A stretch of 64,000 nucleotides of DNA from Fallopia convolvulus (GCA_964016875.1 OZ024718.1:7755001-7819000), one strand, 5' to 3'; positions 1 through 11,713 are shown, counted from the stretch's first letter. Made by a program: numbers and translations. The notes: generated by a model not told the origin, from the letters alone.

Positions 1-25
1 GTCATTTCTGAAAGAACATCTTGAG

Positions 26-2875
26 ATGTCTATGGAGCTTGCATCATCTTTAAAAAAATATCTTGATCATGTGCAAAGAGCTCCTACTGAAATTGCCAGC
101 CATGGACTTTGCACCAAGATCAACGAAGCTTTTGAGAAGCTATTGGGGTTGAAGGTTGCTTCATCATCATCCCAATCTGGCACCCAAGAAGACGCTGAAT
201 CTCCAAGCCAAAATTCATTCTGGGAGGAAGCTACAAAGGTTTTGGATGAAATTGAGGCTGCAATGAAGGCAAAGAAGCGTTTTGAATTACCTTCTTTTGA
301 ACTGGGTGTGTTTCCACCTACTCTGGATGATGATTGGGCTGGTGTTACAGACATTGGTAGGGAAAGCGTTTTGATGCAAGAAGACGAGGCCAGGAAGGTT
401 GATGGAAAAAGGAAGAAGGATTTGAAGATTTCCTTTGTTTGTAGGGATTAACTGATGAACAAATTAGAAAGAAGGCTGAGGAAGACCGTATAAGGATTGA
501 AGAGGAAGAGAGGTTGAAAAAGGATGACGAGGACAAGAGGATAAGAGAAGTAGAAGAAAAGAGGAAGCAGGAAGAGGAAGAGTTGGAAGCCATAAGGAGG
601 GAGGATGCTTTAATACAAGAGGAGGAGAAGAGAAAGAAAGAGGAGGAAGAGAAGAGGAAAACAGAAGAGGAGGAGAAGAAGAAGCGGGAAGAGGACGAAG
701 AGAAAAAGAGAAAAGCAGCTGAGGAGGAAGAGAAGTTACAAAGAGAAGAGGAAGAAAAGAAAAAGCGGGAAGAGGAGGAAGAGAAAAGGCGTCTAGAAGA
801 GGTTAAGAGGTTGAAAGATGAGGAAGAGAAGAAGAGGAACAAGGAAGAGGAAGATAAGAAGAGAGAAGCAGAGGAGAAAGAGAAGAAGAGGATTGAGAAG
901 TTTGAACAACAGAGAAAGCAGGATGAGGTGAAGAAGAGGCAAGAGGAAAGGAAGAAGAGGAAAGAAGAAGAGGAAGAGAAGAGGAAGAAGGAATATGCCG
1001 AGGCAAAAAAGAAGATTGATGAAGAGAAGAGAAAGGAAGAGGATAAAAAAAGAAGAAACAGGAAAGGGATGCAGAAACAAAGAGAGTTGGTTTGGAGTTG
1101 AAGAAGAAACAAGAGGAGTTAGATAAAAAGAGGGAGGATGAAGCAAACAAGAAATTTGAAGAGGAGATGAACAAGATTCAGCATGAGGTTTGTTTATTGA
1201 TTTTCTAATTTGTTCATCACAAAATACATTTGTTCATCACAAAGTAGCATTTGTTCATCAGAAACTAGCATTTTGTTCATCACAAACTAACATTTGTTCA
1301 TCAGAAACTAGCATTTGTTCATCACAAACTAACAATTGTTCATCAGAAACTAGCAATTGTTCATCACAAACTAACATTTGTTCATTGGTTTGTTTACATT
1401 TGTAGATGAAGAATGAGGTGCAGGAGGTTGGTTCTAGTTCGATTGACACTCCCGTTGGTGTTAAACTTACTGGTGAGGATGTACTTGATAAAAGAATATC
1501 TAAGCCTTCTGATTATGTGAAGTCACCTTACATGGGAAGGAGTGTTGTTTTGACAGAAAAAGTATCTCCTGCGGCGAATAAATTATTCGATTGGCTTATT
1601 GAAGACATTCCTGATCAAAGAGGGTAACAATGTGTAGAATAGTATATATTTTTTTACATATTTCTATTTTTATACCTTTTCAAGTTGATTTTATTATGAA
1701 AATTGATCATTTTTTTTTGTTTACATGTTTCTGATGTTTTTGTAGTGTTAAAATCTTTAAGATGATGCATGTATCCGCTATGAAAAAGGATTTTGTTTCA
1801 ATGACGGTAAAATCTGAAGTGGAATCAAATGTTTTTGGGCTTTGGAGTAGTTATCTCAATATTCAAGAGCAGTGGAAAAGTGACTCAAAACCCTTGAGGT
1901 TTTTTATGCATCCTGAGGATTTGGTAAGAAAAAGATTTTTTATAATCACATTGTCTTATTTTTATGACTTTTTATTTTTCTCAATGTAATTTATGCTTAT
2001 ATGTATTTTTGCAGGCCTTTCCACTGAAAAAGGATTTTAGTGATGAGGATGCGAAATTGTTTTTCACAAATGCTGTTCATGAAAGTCTTGAAAAATTCAA
2101 GTGGATTAATGTGCACAAGATTGGTCTGGTATGACATTTTTTGTTCATTGGTATTCTTTTATTTGTTCATCAGTACTAGTTATTTGTTCATAGGCATTAG
2201 TTATTTATTCATTATAAGGTTTCTTTCATGATTGTTTCTCTTTGCATTTTTTACAGTTTGTGTTTCCTATCTGTATCGAATCACATTACTATTGTATTGC
2301 GTTGAATGTGAGAGTGCCACGTTTCCACATAATTGATAACTCAATGACTGATGTGCCCTTGGAAGCAAAGTATGAGCATGTACCTGCTAGATTGGTGAGT
2401 TTTATGTTTTTTTTTTCTAATATTTTGTTTTTCATCATTTACACGTGTGTTTAATATTGATTGAGTTTTGTTTGTTTTATTCTTCTTATTTTTATAGAGA
2501 ATGCTCTTTGTTGATCTTTTGAAGACTCTCAAGATGTATGCGAGGGCTTCTTTGTTCGAGGATGTGGATAGGGTTCCATATGAACGTCTTGAGATGAAAT
2601 GAAGAGATACCAGAAACAAGACTGATTGTGGAACTTTTATGATACGGCACATGGAAACATACTTTGGCAGCGGCTTGTCTGGTTGGGAGTGTGGACTCAA
2701 TAAACATGATCAGCATCAACTTGATGACTTGAGGATAAGGTATTGTAATGAGTTGGTGTTGAGTCCATTGAATGAGCACAAGGCAACAGCTGAAAAGCTT
2801 GTACAAGAATTTGTCCCTCGTAAACCGACAGTCGCACCTCGTGCTCCTCTTACAAGGAAGGCAAAGAATAAGTAG
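26..2875 (+). pseudogene. MULE-borne Ulp1-like (C48) cysteine protease with long Glu/Lys coiled coil, broken
   Basis: The N-terminal exon (26 to about 357) is followed by a very Glu/Lys/Arg-rich coiled-coil exon (about 445-1185) and several small exons (about 1406-1627, 1745-1921, 2015-2128, 2257-2393, 2499-2875). The C-terminal part has the Ulp1/SENP layout: His in SHYYCIALN, Asp in FHIIDNS and Cys in TDCGTFMIRHME. The class removes SUMO-like modifiers, but inside transposons the role is unknown. The stop at 449 is probably an unspliced intron end, because TTCCTTTGTTTGTAG just before 445 looks like an acceptor. Real damage is a one-base shift at the A run near 1048 and an in-frame TGA at 2600-2602, nine codons before the catalytic Cys codon, where relatives have Trp. 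The ORF ends at 2873-2875. Confidence 0.72.
1206..1390 (+). repeat. Array of nine TTTGTTCATC motifs, about 21-bp period, in an intron
   Basis: Nine copies of a TTGTTCAT core spaced about 20-22 bases, with alternating linkers (CACAAACTAACA or CAGAAACTAGCA). The array sits between the coiled-coil exon ending near 1185 and the exon starting at 1406, so it is probably intronic. Three more copies lie in the next introns at about 2140-2215. Confidence 0.85.
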
Positions 2876-3084
2876 TGATGTATGGCTTGAATTGTTGGAA
2901 AACAGTTTGTGAATGGATTTGTGTGTTTTTTGTATGGTTTGTTTAGAATACAATTTATGGTGGCGTATGGCTTGAATGGTGCAGACATTTGGTTTTTTTT
3001 TTTTAGTTTTGCATTGTGAATGATGGTTATTGAACAGGTTCTTTTTGTGTTATACAATTTGATTTTAGAAAACAGTATTTTATT

Positions 3085-3580
3085 GTAATTTGTTCATCAA
3101 TACCTTCGATTTGTTCATTCACACATTCGATTTGTTCATTCGCACATTCGATTTAATCATCGATTGAGAATGAATTTTTTATTTGAAGAAAGAAATTGTG
3201 ATTTGTTATTCATGTTCTTTTTGTGTCAAGAGTAATTTTATTCGTAATTTTTCCAACAACACTTAAGATTTGTTCATCGATACATTCGATTTGTTCATCA
3301 ACACATTAGATTTATGCATCATACATTCGATTTGATCATCGATTGAGAATGGTGTTTATATTTTGTTCATCAATAACTTGGATTTGTTCATCCATGAATT
3401 AGATTTGTTCATCAAAACATTAGGTTTTGTTCATTCATTTTTTGTTCATTACATAGTAAATTGTTCATTACTAACTGCTAATTGTTCATCCAAAACCCAA
3501 ATTTGTTCATTACGTAGTAAATTTGTTCATTAGTAACTGGTAATTGTTCATCCAAAACCCAAATTTGTTCATTGATAATG
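3085..3580 (+). repeat. Array of about sixteen TTGTTCAT motifs between the two converging MULE genes
   Basis: About sixteen copies, mostly as GATTTGTTCATC or AATTTGTTCATT with 20-30 base spacing, plus a few mutated ones (GATTTGATCATC). They fill the gap between the protease stop (2875) and the end of the transposase gene (3640). All have the same + orientation. Confidence 0.85.
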
Positions 3581-3639
3581 CGACAATTAAGAATACTATG
3601 CAACAATTATGTATCAGAAATCAATGATTAATGAGAGAT

Positions 3640-6128
3640 CTAATTGGGAACATAGGTGCATGTCCTGCTGTTGTGTCCAAGCTTCTTGCATTTTGCACAA
3701 GTCCTTTGCTCCTTGTTTGCTTTCTTCATTTCCTTCTCTTTACCTCCCATAATACGCCCTTCTTTCTTCCTGCCTTTTGTCATTGCTCGTTCAGGAGGGT
3801 GCACCTCAATAACACTCGGTTTGCTTCCCAAGAATGTTTGGATTGAACTCTGCCTTGTTGATGTAGATGATTCTCCTTCCAATAAGCTCAGATATGTTTC
3901 CTTTTTTTCCTTCAAGAAACATATCAGCTCTTTGAGTTGTTTGGTGTTGTCCCCTATTGCATTAATGCAAGAATGTACCTCACCCAATAAATCAGCAATC
4001 AACAGCTTCTTCTCATTCATGACATCATAGTGTTCAACTGTTGAACCTTCTTCTCATTCATTCGGTGTTGTCCCCTTAGCTGACACCTTCCTCAACCCAA
4101 TGTTTTTGAATACGAAAAACATATGGCAGCATGGAATCCCGATATTGATGAACTTATTGCACGAGCAAATGAACTCTTCATTTTGAAGCTCATGTTTCAC
4201 AACATGTACCTTTCCAAACTGCACGTTGATGTGATACTCGTGGATGTTGTCTTCCTTGGACAAATTGCTTAGACCACATTCAAATACAGAAGCAACAATT
4301 TTTGTCTGGATGTCATAGAAGACATTTATGGTGTAAACAGATGCACAATGTTTCTCTAGATCCAATGGTGTCATTAGAGTGAGAGAGCTTGTTGACGTTT
4401 CAAAGTCTAACCTCTGCTTATTGTGCCTTTGGGAATCAAGTGCACTCTCAAACTGCATCATGAAGATAACTAGAGAAGATGTGGATCCAATGAAATGCGA
4501 GAAGAAAAAGTTCTGGCTTTCAGACCTTGAAGTTGTTCTAAGAAGCCCACCCATGTTTACATCATTGAAGTATGCAGGGATCCATAAGTGACGTAGCTCA
4601 AACATCAGCGGCAACCAAGTGTTTGACTCAAGTCCAAATTCAGCAATAATGGAATGCCAAGTCTCTTCAAAATCTTCCCGGCTAATTTCATTGCTCCAAA
4701 CAAGCTTGTTGAACTTGCTTCTGAATTGATCATTGTTATACACATCATTTGTAACCTTTGACGGTACCTTGAACATGATATGCCACATGCAGAAACGATG
4801 CACAACCTTTTTAAAAACCTTTTCAATTGCCACTCTTACTGCAGGATCTTGATCAGTGAGAATGACAAATGGTTCATTGCCCATCATCGCATCTTTGAAT
4901 CTTTGGAATAGCCAGACATAAGATTCGATATCTTCTTTTAGAAGCAACCCAAATGCAAAAGTAATGCTCTTCTTGTTGTTGTCAACCCCTGTGAATGATA
5001 CAAACACCATTTCATACCTGAAAGTCACTGAATTAAATTTGTTCATCAATATATGTGATTTTGTTCATCAGTATGTACGATTTGTTCATCAAAAGAATTA
5101 ATTTGTTCATTGTAAATTCGTGAAGGCAAATATTAATTGTGTGCATCAGTATATACGATTTGTTCATCAAAGGAATTAATTTCGTTCATCAGAAATAAAC
5201 TTTTTTCATACCTGTTTGATTTGTATGTTGCATCAGCTGAGACAACATCTCCAAAATATGAGAAGTTCTTCCTTGCAATAGGATCACACCAGAATAATTT
5301 GGTTAATTGATGTTGTTCATCAACATCGTATTCAAAGAAAAACGCGTCACATCTTTCTTTTTTCTTGAACAAGTTGTCAATAACCATTTGAGCATCACAC
5401 CCAATCATGAAGGAGTTCAGATCTCTTTTAAAATTCTTGAAATCAATTATAGTTGCACCAATTCTTGCATATGAACGAACAAACTCCTTGTCGACTTGGT
5501 ATGACTTACTTGTACCAATGTTTGCTCGTATGCAATTCATGATGAAATCTTGATGGAAGGAGGTCAGTTTCCTATTGCTCTTTGCAAAGTGTTTTTGTTC
5601 ATCTTCAAACATAACATGGGTGTGACGCTCTTCAAATTTCTTAACAACATATCCGTTTCTTCCAGAAAGTCTCATAGCCAGTTTAGCAATGCAACCACAC
5701 CTTTTGTTTACTCTTTTTCTCTTTTTAACTGTTCCTTGTTGTCCTTCTTCCTCATGATTCTCTTCATCATCTTCTTTATCATTATCTTCATCATCTTCTT
5801 TGTCTTCTTCTTTTCGAGTTGAGTTTTTAAATCCTGCCCTATTACACAACATGTATTTTCAAACTGTAGTGTTAGTTCCATCTGAAGACTTTGTAATTGT
5901 ACCAGCATGTGCTTGGAAACCACATGCATCTGCGTATGCTTTGTAGAAATTTACTCCTTTTTCCCATGTTTTAAACAACATCCCCTCTTTAGGTCTTAAA
6001 TTGTCATCACAAAATGGTATGTAGTAATGTGTGTTTCCAGGCGAGATCACGATCTTTAATTCCTTTTTATCTTCTATTTTTCCTTCATTACAGGCAAAAG
6101 AAGCATGTAAATACGCAATTGTATACAC
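3640..6128 (-). pseudogene. FAR1/FHY3-type MULE transposase, interrupted by in-frame TGA codons
   Basis: Read on -, the order is: a FAR1-type N-terminal domain (about 6040-5560; GMLFKTWEKGVNFYKAYA, then Cys/His positions including RCGCIAKL and RHTHVMF); a MULE transposase core beginning before 5212 (DATYKSNR) and continuing from 5017 (YEMVFVSFTGVDNNKK, with TDQDPAVRVAIEKVF and HRFCMWHI); a SWIM zinc finger (CSCNKFINIGIPCCHMF, near 4140); and a C-terminal CCHC-like knuckle (CAKCKKLGHNSRTC, near 3660). An intron at 5018-5211 is supported by CAG/GTATGA and TTTCAG sites. In-frame TGA codons at 5859-5861 and 4054-4056 break an otherwise continuous frame. The true start is unclear. The family cuts and pastes MULEs, and FHY3/FAR1 are domesticated relatives. 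Confidence 0.78.
5037..5200 (+). repeat. TTGTTCAT motif cluster inside the transposase intron
   Basis: Five exact TTGTTCAT copies and one variant (TTCGTTCATC) lie within the 194-base intron of the - strand transposase gene. They have the same + orientation as the arrays to the left, although the host gene runs the other way. Confidence 0.8.
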
Positions 6129-6156
6129 TACACGTACTATTGATATTATTGAATAA

Positions 6157-6345
6157 ATGCATGATATGTATGAACAAATCAGAGTTAGCCATGCACAAAT
6201 GCATGATATGTATGAACAAATCAGAGTTAGCCATGCACAAATGCATGATATGTATGAACAAATCAGAGTTAGCCATGCACAAATGCATGATATGTATGAA
6301 CAAATCAGAGTTAGCCATGCACAAATGCATGATATGTATGAACAA
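6157..6345. repeat. 42-bp tandem repeat, about 4.5 copies, carrying the inverted motif
   Basis: The unit starts ATGCATGATATGTATGAACA and continues AATCAGAGTTAGCCATGCAC plus AA. It is repeated four times with no visible change, then a partial fifth copy ends near 6345. Each unit contains ATGAACAAAT, the reverse complement of the motif found further left. Diverged copies continue to about 6420. The unit length is a multiple of three, so open frames across it are an artefact. Confidence 0.9.
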
Positions 6346-6960
6346 AATTTGGATTTAACAAATGTGTAATATCAATGAACAAATCCGAGATATTTCTGAA
6401 CAAATGCGAACTAATGTACAATATTCTCAAATAAATCATAGCAATGCTCCTCAAAACCATAAAATGGGAGTTTTCCTATTGGTAATGCTTAAACATAAAC
6501 AAATTTTGACGATATATGCAATGAAACTTTTCAAAATCGTGTTGTATTAGTTTTAATCAGGGAAAGAATCTGAACAAAGCTCTTTTTTTCGATGATCGTA
6601 AATCGTTGTGTTTAATCAGTGAAAAATTCATTTATTTACCTGGTTCCATTAATCGCAATGAGTCAGATCTTCAAATTTGTAAATCTGAACAAAGCTCCTT
6701 TCGAAGATCGTAAATCGTTGTGTTCCAATCATTTTTAGAAGCTTTATTTTCGCAGAGGAAGAAAGATCTTTTTTGGTTTTGTTTTGAAAAGAGAAAAAAA
6801 ATTGCCTTTTCTGTCGGGTTAGCTTGGGCGACAAGTACGTTTGGAGCGTTTAGTTACACGCGCTGTTTTTGGCGTCCAAATAATTCATGCTAGATCAACG
6901 GTGTAGATGCATTCTCTTTTTGCACCCTAGCGCCCATTCGCACGTGATCCGCTCTCTTAT

Positions 6961-8792
6961 ACTATAATACACTTACAAATAAAGTAAAATATAATACGAA
7001 ATTTGAGAAGATATTAACAAATTAAAATCTAAAAAATAATATCAAATTAAGAGTTGAATCCTACTAATTTAAGCGTGATGAACACAATGTTAAGTTTGAA
7101 TTGAAATATTTTGAACCGGAGAGGGGTGTGAATGGAAAAAGTCAAAACCTCAAGGATATTAAAAAAAATAAACTTTTTTTTAGACATCAAAATAAAAAGG
7201 CAAAAATTTAGAGACACTAAAAACATTTTTCCAAAATTTTACGCTATACAATGGCGTGAAATTTTAACACATGATAATTTTCCCGCTATGGCGTGGTGCA
7301 AAACGGCGTATCAAAAAAAACGGACCATTATTTATGTGGAGCCATATAACTTAATTTGGGCCTGTGTACTTGCTTCTTGACTTCCCTATACAGATTTGGG
7401 CCGAAACAATGGTTCCATACTGATGGGCCCAGTTTGGCAAGTGAGTCAGCATTAGTGATTGATTTAGTGGAGTGGTCTACGAGGACTTGAGAAAATCTGG
7501 GTTATACAAAGGCAGGCTTTGTCTTTTTGGTGATATTTGACGGGCTGTCTCTTGCCTTTATTCTTGCTGTTTTTCTTCTTCATATGACGTGCCAACTAAC
7601 ACTAAGTTTTTTATTTTTCTTCACCAAAAAAGAAGTATCATGTTCTTCTTTGTCTTCTGACGTGGGTCCTCTAGATACGCCGTCATTCAAACAACTTTAG
7701 CCTTTTGTTCGTTAAGATTTGCTCCCCTTTAAGGTATTTTTTTGCAAGTAATGTATGATTAAATTTGGAAACATCGTGGGGCTCGTAAGAACTTTGCTGG
7801 TGAAAATGACGTTGGGAGGCTCTTCTGTGTGTGAACACTGAAATACAGAAGAATTGTGATGCAATGACCACCCTGCTATACCTTCTGTTGGTAGGTTGAG
7901 TAATTAAACAAGCAGGATTAATGATAAGAATAATATACATTGCAGCTTAACCACCATTACCAAATCAAACAAACAAAAAACTATGTAAGGTGATGACCCT
8001 TTATCCAAATTGATCATTTCATGGAGTAAAATATCCTGTTCTTTGTGTAAATTCTATCATTAAAGAGTTCTTCATGGAAAAAGTTATCAAATTGAGCAAC
8101 CCACAAATCCGTAGTGTTCAATAATGATGACGGGACTAATTGCTTGCATTTGCAACTTTGCTCTCAAATGCTTAGTTCTATTGAACCCGAAAAAAGAAGA
8201 CGAAACACTGATGCAGGATCCGGTGCATAGAAAGAAAACGAAGTTGTAATGCCATTCTAAGAAGTTCCATGTACAATGTAGCACAAGAAGACAATAAAAA
8301 ACATAAACTTCTCTTCTAAGAAGTAGACATCAGTAACTGTCAAGACAGCATGATCCTATTAAAATCTCTGAAGAAATGCATATATTCCAAATGACAAGCA
8401 AGTGAAATCTGTATAGTATCTCATCCAATGAAGAATTTAAACTATTTGAACAAGAATGATAAGAAAAAATCATTATTGACAAGATATCAAGGTCATCCAT
8501 TTTAAACCTACACAACCCCGCCATTGCCATCAGGACCACACATAAGATTGAGGCACAACAAACCGATACAGATGGATGAGAATGAAGAAGAGCATGATAC
8601 CTGTCAATCAATGCATGGTTCTTCAAATAGAAAAGTTCTTAATCCTAATTTCCCAGCTCTATGGAAGATATATCTACAATAAATTTGCGAGCTGAGAAAC
8701 TTCTGTGAAGCTCATAGCTGCACTAACAAGCTTTCTCCTACCATGTTTCTCTTTTTCTGTCTCCTGTTTTCTTTTTAGTTTTCTCCATCTCT
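6961..8792. other. Intergenic, no gene recognised
   Basis: AT-rich DNA with no coding signal I can support. The stretch 8080-8790 lies just downstream of the ankyrin gene on - and may hold its 3' UTR. Short frames on - there match no family I know. Confidence 0.5.
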
Positions 8793-11713
8793 TCACTTGG
8801 ATTTCTTGACGGATTTAGTTTTCTTCACCTTTTGATTTCTACTGTCGATGTTTGTCCATGTGTATTCGGTTGGGATTGCAAACGGGTCAGACTCCTTTGC
8901 GTTGGATGACGGCTGCATTAGCTTGTTAGCTGAATTACGGCTATTGCTTCGGCTTAGCCATGATGGTAGAGAAGATTTTGAAGAGGAAGACGATGAAGGA
9001 AGCCAAGATGAGTAGCCTTTCCCATTCTGTTCCTCAGAACGATCTTTCCCAGCAGTTAAGTGTATGGGACTAGATAGCGGTGTGTAGAAAATATCCACAG
9101 GTTGCAACTCTACAAATTTTGTGAACGTGATCACCACTCTTACTGTAGGCACCACTGGTATGGCTATCTGCAAAAAATTAAAGCCACATTTCTAATCAAT
9201 TCCATATAATGTAAATTATCTACAATTAAAGCTTAAAACTTTACACATGGAATTTGTCCATAACATACTTCTTTCTTGCCTTCTCCCTTTTACTTATTGG
9301 AAGAGGAAGTGAACTTAAAGGTTGTTTATCATCACTATAAAGTAATGATTTCATTAAGCTAATTTGAACAAATCCATCTATAAGACAAACCAAATCACAG
9401 AGATTTAGATCTCCTAATTCTACTAAATGGAATCAAGTGGATCTTAATAAACAGGGCAACTTCAAAGAAAATTATCCACCAATTGAATTCCAGATCAAGT
9501 TCTTGTGAAGGAAAAAACCAAGCAAATGCAGCAAAGCAGTCTATTATAGCAAAAAGAATCACAACATAATTAGCATCACAAGAAAAGTGAAAGCCCTCCT
9601 GTAAGGCTGCTGCAAGCAAAACTCTCTCCATTATACTAGTTGCACTTTGGGGCCCACATTAGAGTCTAATCCACTTTAATTGGGTCCTACAGATTAAGTT
9701 AATCAAACGTCAAACTCCCGAGACAAACATGGGATCAAGTGGACCTAACTCACAAATAAATTAGAGCCCAAACCCCACCAAAGTGGGTACTACTAAATTA
9801 CTGTATCTATGCTTGTGAACTAGTAGTAACCATATACTATATCTGCCAATTGGATTCCTTCTATTTGAATTCACCGACCATCACGTCCCCACACACGCCA
9901 CATGATAAATCTAATGAATATTTTTCAAAATTCTCTACTTTCAAGTACACACTGAGCAACCACCCGGCCAAAGCCAAGAGTCAGATCTTCTTTGGTCCGG
10001 GGCTTTGACAGCATCAAAAGACACCAAAAGGAAACAGAGGACGAGCTAAAGAAAAAGGAAAATAGGAAAGATCTTCCAAGGGCAAATCAGTCGTCAGACA
10101 GATAGGTAAGGTAATGCTCCACGCCCATTCTCAGATATTGCAAATATCAAAGCTTGAAATTTTTTGCAAAATCAAATAACATAAGCCAAATAATGATAAA
10201 CAGTATAACAGTGGGCCCAGACGTATAAATTTCCGAAAATGACCTTTACCTTTACTGGAAATGTCCCCGGAGGGAACTTCGTCGTGAGCAGCTCTCTCAT
10301 CCGCCTAACGGCTTTCACTTTATTGGCCAAGATGTCCAGTAACGGCAGCAGCTCTTCCGTCTTTAACGGAAACTGCTCCGTTAACCAAACCGATGGACGG
10401 AGGCTCTTTATGTACTCCTTCTCCTTCGTCGACGGCGCGGGAGCCACCATTCTCGGCCTCGTCACCACCGGCACAGGCGGCGGCGCGGCCATTGATACTG
10501 AACTCCTCCGTCTCGTCGGTGCCAGATTGATGTCCACGCTCTTCCTACTCACCGTCACCCACTCTCTTTCCTCTCGAGCGAAGGTGCTGTGCCTCCGACC
10601 GCCGTTGTCTAGGCCTCCGTTACCGACGTAGCTGCTATGCCGACGCTTGTCTGACTCGCCGATGCCGAAAGAGCTAGGGTTTTCCGCTACCAGAAATCCT
10701 TCCTCTGAGTCCTCTTCGAGTTCCAGAGGAAGAACCTGCTCACCGGAAGAAGCCGCGTCTCCGCTGTCGGATCCGGCGACCTTCCGAGATCGGAAGCTGA
10801 ACACAACGTTCTGGACATCGAACACCTTCGCCTTCCACTCTCCAACCATTTCTGTCTTCTCCTGTCGGCGCCAATTCGTCCGGCTCACCAGCTCCGCCTT
10901 CGTCACATCCATCCCCGGCCGGTAGACGCTCGTCTGGGAGCAAAATTCGGCTACGCCTGAATCGGTCATCGGCGAGCCAGAATTCTCAAACGCGTCGAAG
11001 ATCTTCCTGTCGTCGCGGTTGAGGACGAGGAGCGAACCTTCCGGAACTCCATTCTCTCCGTCGCCTTCGCCTAGAAAGAGGAAGCTCTGGTCAGCGCGCT
11101 GAATCTTCAGTCCGTCGAATCCGGCGAGCGAAGTATCCGCCCTCACATTCCCGTCGCGCTTCCAGATTTTGTAAGTGTCCGACGGCGCAATTTTCCCGAC
11201 GAACGGAACAATCGAGCTCTCGAAGTGGAAGGAGAACTCCATGTAAAAGTCACGCATCCGCCGTAGGACAGCCACGAGCCTGGGAAGCCTCCTGCGCCAC
11301 TTAGACCAGGCGGCGAAGTGGTGCTGACGGACTAGAATTTGAGCGATCTCGGAGCTTCGCCTACAGAGAGCCTCCTGGAGGGGGTTCCAACCGGCGGCGT
11401 TCTGTAGTGAAATGTCGGCGCCCGCGGCGGCAAGAGCGCGAGCGGCGAAGGCGTCGTTGAGTCGAACGGCGAGATGAAGCGGCGTTTCGCGGTAGGGAAT
11501 GTCGTCGCGTCGGTCGAGGACGGAGGAGATCCGCTCGGCGAGACGCTCGTGGGAGAGGGAGTCTGACTCGGTGAGGGCAAGGGAGGGGTCCGGGAGGATG
11601 GGGAGGGAGGCGAAGAGGCGGGAGAGGGCGGCGTGATCGCCGACGGCAATGGCGTAGTGCGCGGGGCTGGCGGCGTACTCATCCGGCCGGATCGTCGCCG
11701 AGATCTTGGACAT
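8793..11713 (-). CDS. Ankyrin repeat protein with GPCR-chaperone domain (ANKRD13-like)
   Basis: Two coding exons, 11713-10250 and 9167-8793, joined in phase 0 (AAG/GTAAAG donor, TTTTTTGCAG acceptor), give 612 residues. Residues 15-40 and 76-131 form ankyrin repeats (SPAHYAIAVGDHAALSRLF, ETPLHLAVRLND, GWNPLQEALC). Residues from about 140 match the GPCR-chaperone domain (KWRRRLPRLVAVLRRMRDFYMEFSFHFESS would straddle its start, here split for length: RLPRLVAVLRRMRDFYMEF). The C-terminus is Ser-rich then Lys-rich. Plant members are mostly uncharacterised; animal ANKRD13 proteins bind ubiquitinated cargo at membranes. Exon 1 is strikingly GC-rich compared with its surroundings. The ATG at 11713 is the first in frame. 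Confidence 0.88.
9168..10249 (-). other. Single intron of the ankyrin gene
   Basis: An intron of 1082 bases. It contains a short open stretch (9395-9631) with hydrophobic composition that matches no domain I recognise, and I treat it as intron. Confidence 0.75.

Larger units (their letters stand above)
1..6960. mobile_element. Mutator-like element (MULE) carrying Ulp1-like and FAR1-like genes, left end outside window
   Basis: Two converging degenerate genes, a C48-type protease gene on + (26-2875) and a FAR1/MULE transposase gene on - (3640-6128), share one unit. A TTGTTCAT motif runs through their introns and the gap between them. Plant MULEs that captured Ulp1-like protease genes are a known class, and the FAR1-type transposase supports this assignment. 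The left terminus lies outside the window. The right limit is only a guess: motif density stops near 6420, a more GC-rich stretch lies at about 6820-6960, and plain AT-rich DNA follows. Without the left end I cannot match terminal inverted repeats or a 9-bp target duplication. Confidence 0.7.

Noticed and set aside
445..451. Stop and apparent frameshift in the MULE protease N-terminus
   Set aside because: TTTGTTTGTAG before GGATTAACTG is a good splice acceptor, so an intron ending at 444 explains the frame change better.
345..1112. Long - strand frame rich in Ser, Phe and Leu
   Set aside because: It is the antisense of the Glu/Lys coiled-coil exon; low-complexity GAA/GAG codons give open frames on the other strand.
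1206..3580. Regular short repeats with spacers, superficially like a CRISPR array
   Set aside because: The repeats are 8-12 bases, degenerate, with related spacers, inside introns of a plant transposon.
6014..6369. Several open frames on both strands with 14-residue repeats
   Set aside because: They come from the 42-bp tandem repeat, whose length is a multiple of three. All frames repeat and none resembles a protein family.
8087..8626. Short Cys-rich - strand frames downstream of the ankyrin gene
   Set aside because: No start context, splice partner or family resemblance. More likely 3' UTR or intergenic.
10239..10925. + strand frames of 92-130 residues
   Set aside because: They are antisense to the GC-rich first exon of the ankyrin gene, which has clear domain motifs.
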